NCBI RefSeq assembly: GCF_900102545.1
Contig: NZ_FNBN01000001.1
Location: 174,799-238,798 of the forward strand
Reading direction: 5' to 3'
Origin: Chitinophaga filiformis
GTDB lineage: Bacteria; Bacteroidota; Bacteroidia; Chitinophagales; Chitinophagaceae
Length of the DNA: 64,000 nucleotides
Below are positions 63,964 to 64,000 of this stretch, piece after piece. The notes beneath the pieces are model-generated. The model was not told the DNA's origin, did not search any database, and saw only the letters and a program-made list of their open reading frames with translations. Position numbers and translations under genes: made by a program. Within the stretch, counting starts at the first letter, position 1. Each line of letters opens with the position of its first letter.

Positions 63964-64000
63964 TATTATGTTTTGTTAATGATGTTTTGTTATAAACACC

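Overview
The window reads as a chromosomal segment of a Bacteroidota bacterium, most likely a Chitinophaga-type member of the Chitinophagaceae. The signs are a SusC/SusD pair under an ECF sigma/FecR system, Bacteroidota promoters (TTTG, 19 bases, TAnnTTTG), few Shine-Dalgarno sites, an atpD-atpC pair detached from the other ATP synthase genes, and small families typical of the phylum (DUF6427-, DUF6600- and DUF6728-like). This is inferred from gene content, not from rRNA. No rRNA, tRNA, CRISPR array, prophage or intact insertion sequence was seen. Most genes lie on the minus strand.

Layout. 1-7.6 kb: a truncated DsbD-type reductase, a stand-alone DsbD N-terminal-domain protein, purQ, a membrane protein, a 126-bp tandem array, a lipoprotein, a TPR protein, a 3-methyladenine glycosylase and an unknown protein. 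7.6-22.6 kb: one regulated peptide-uptake locus, read sigma factor, FecR, SusC, SusD, lipoprotein, M14 peptidase, M20 amidohydrolase, M14 peptidase, bracketed by two near-identical terminators. 22.6-37.1 kb: an unknown secreted protein, an epimerase, pabB, an acidic protein, purA, rel, a 2H phosphoesterase, a response regulator, an alpha-L-fucosidase, a small membrane protein, lpxB, a membrane protein and surE. 37.2-50.6 kb: an ABC exporter with a fused beta-oxidation enzyme, a PepSY protein, gpmA, an AT-rich islet with a winged-helix-like protein and a palindrome, metG, ldcA, an alpha/beta hydrolase, a ThiF-like protein and a sensor kinase. 50.6-64 kb: a small-transcript candidate, yqgE, a structured intergenic region, atpDC, a DUF6600 lipoprotein, an acetyltransferase, a 950-bp gene-poor stretch, a MacA-permease-TolC efflux set and an acyltransferase-like protein.

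How the genes may work together. The M14/M20 locus looks like a peptide counterpart of a polysaccharide utilisation locus: SusCD imports, two secreted carboxypeptidases and an M20 hydrolase trim, and the SusC STN domain can signal through FecR to the sigma factor. The orphan response regulator (31.8 kb) and orphan kinase (49.3 kb) could be partners.

The most interesting unexplained signals are non-coding: twin hairpins with identical hexaloops in the susC leader; a perfect 17-bp hairpin over the pabB start codon followed by a U-run; a dispersed palindromic repeat family with compensatory stem changes, amplified into a 126-bp array; a promoter, 28-codon ORF and terminator at 50.8-51.0 kb; a head-to-head set of 11-bp repeats near 57.1 kb; and a palindrome just before the winged-helix-like gene.
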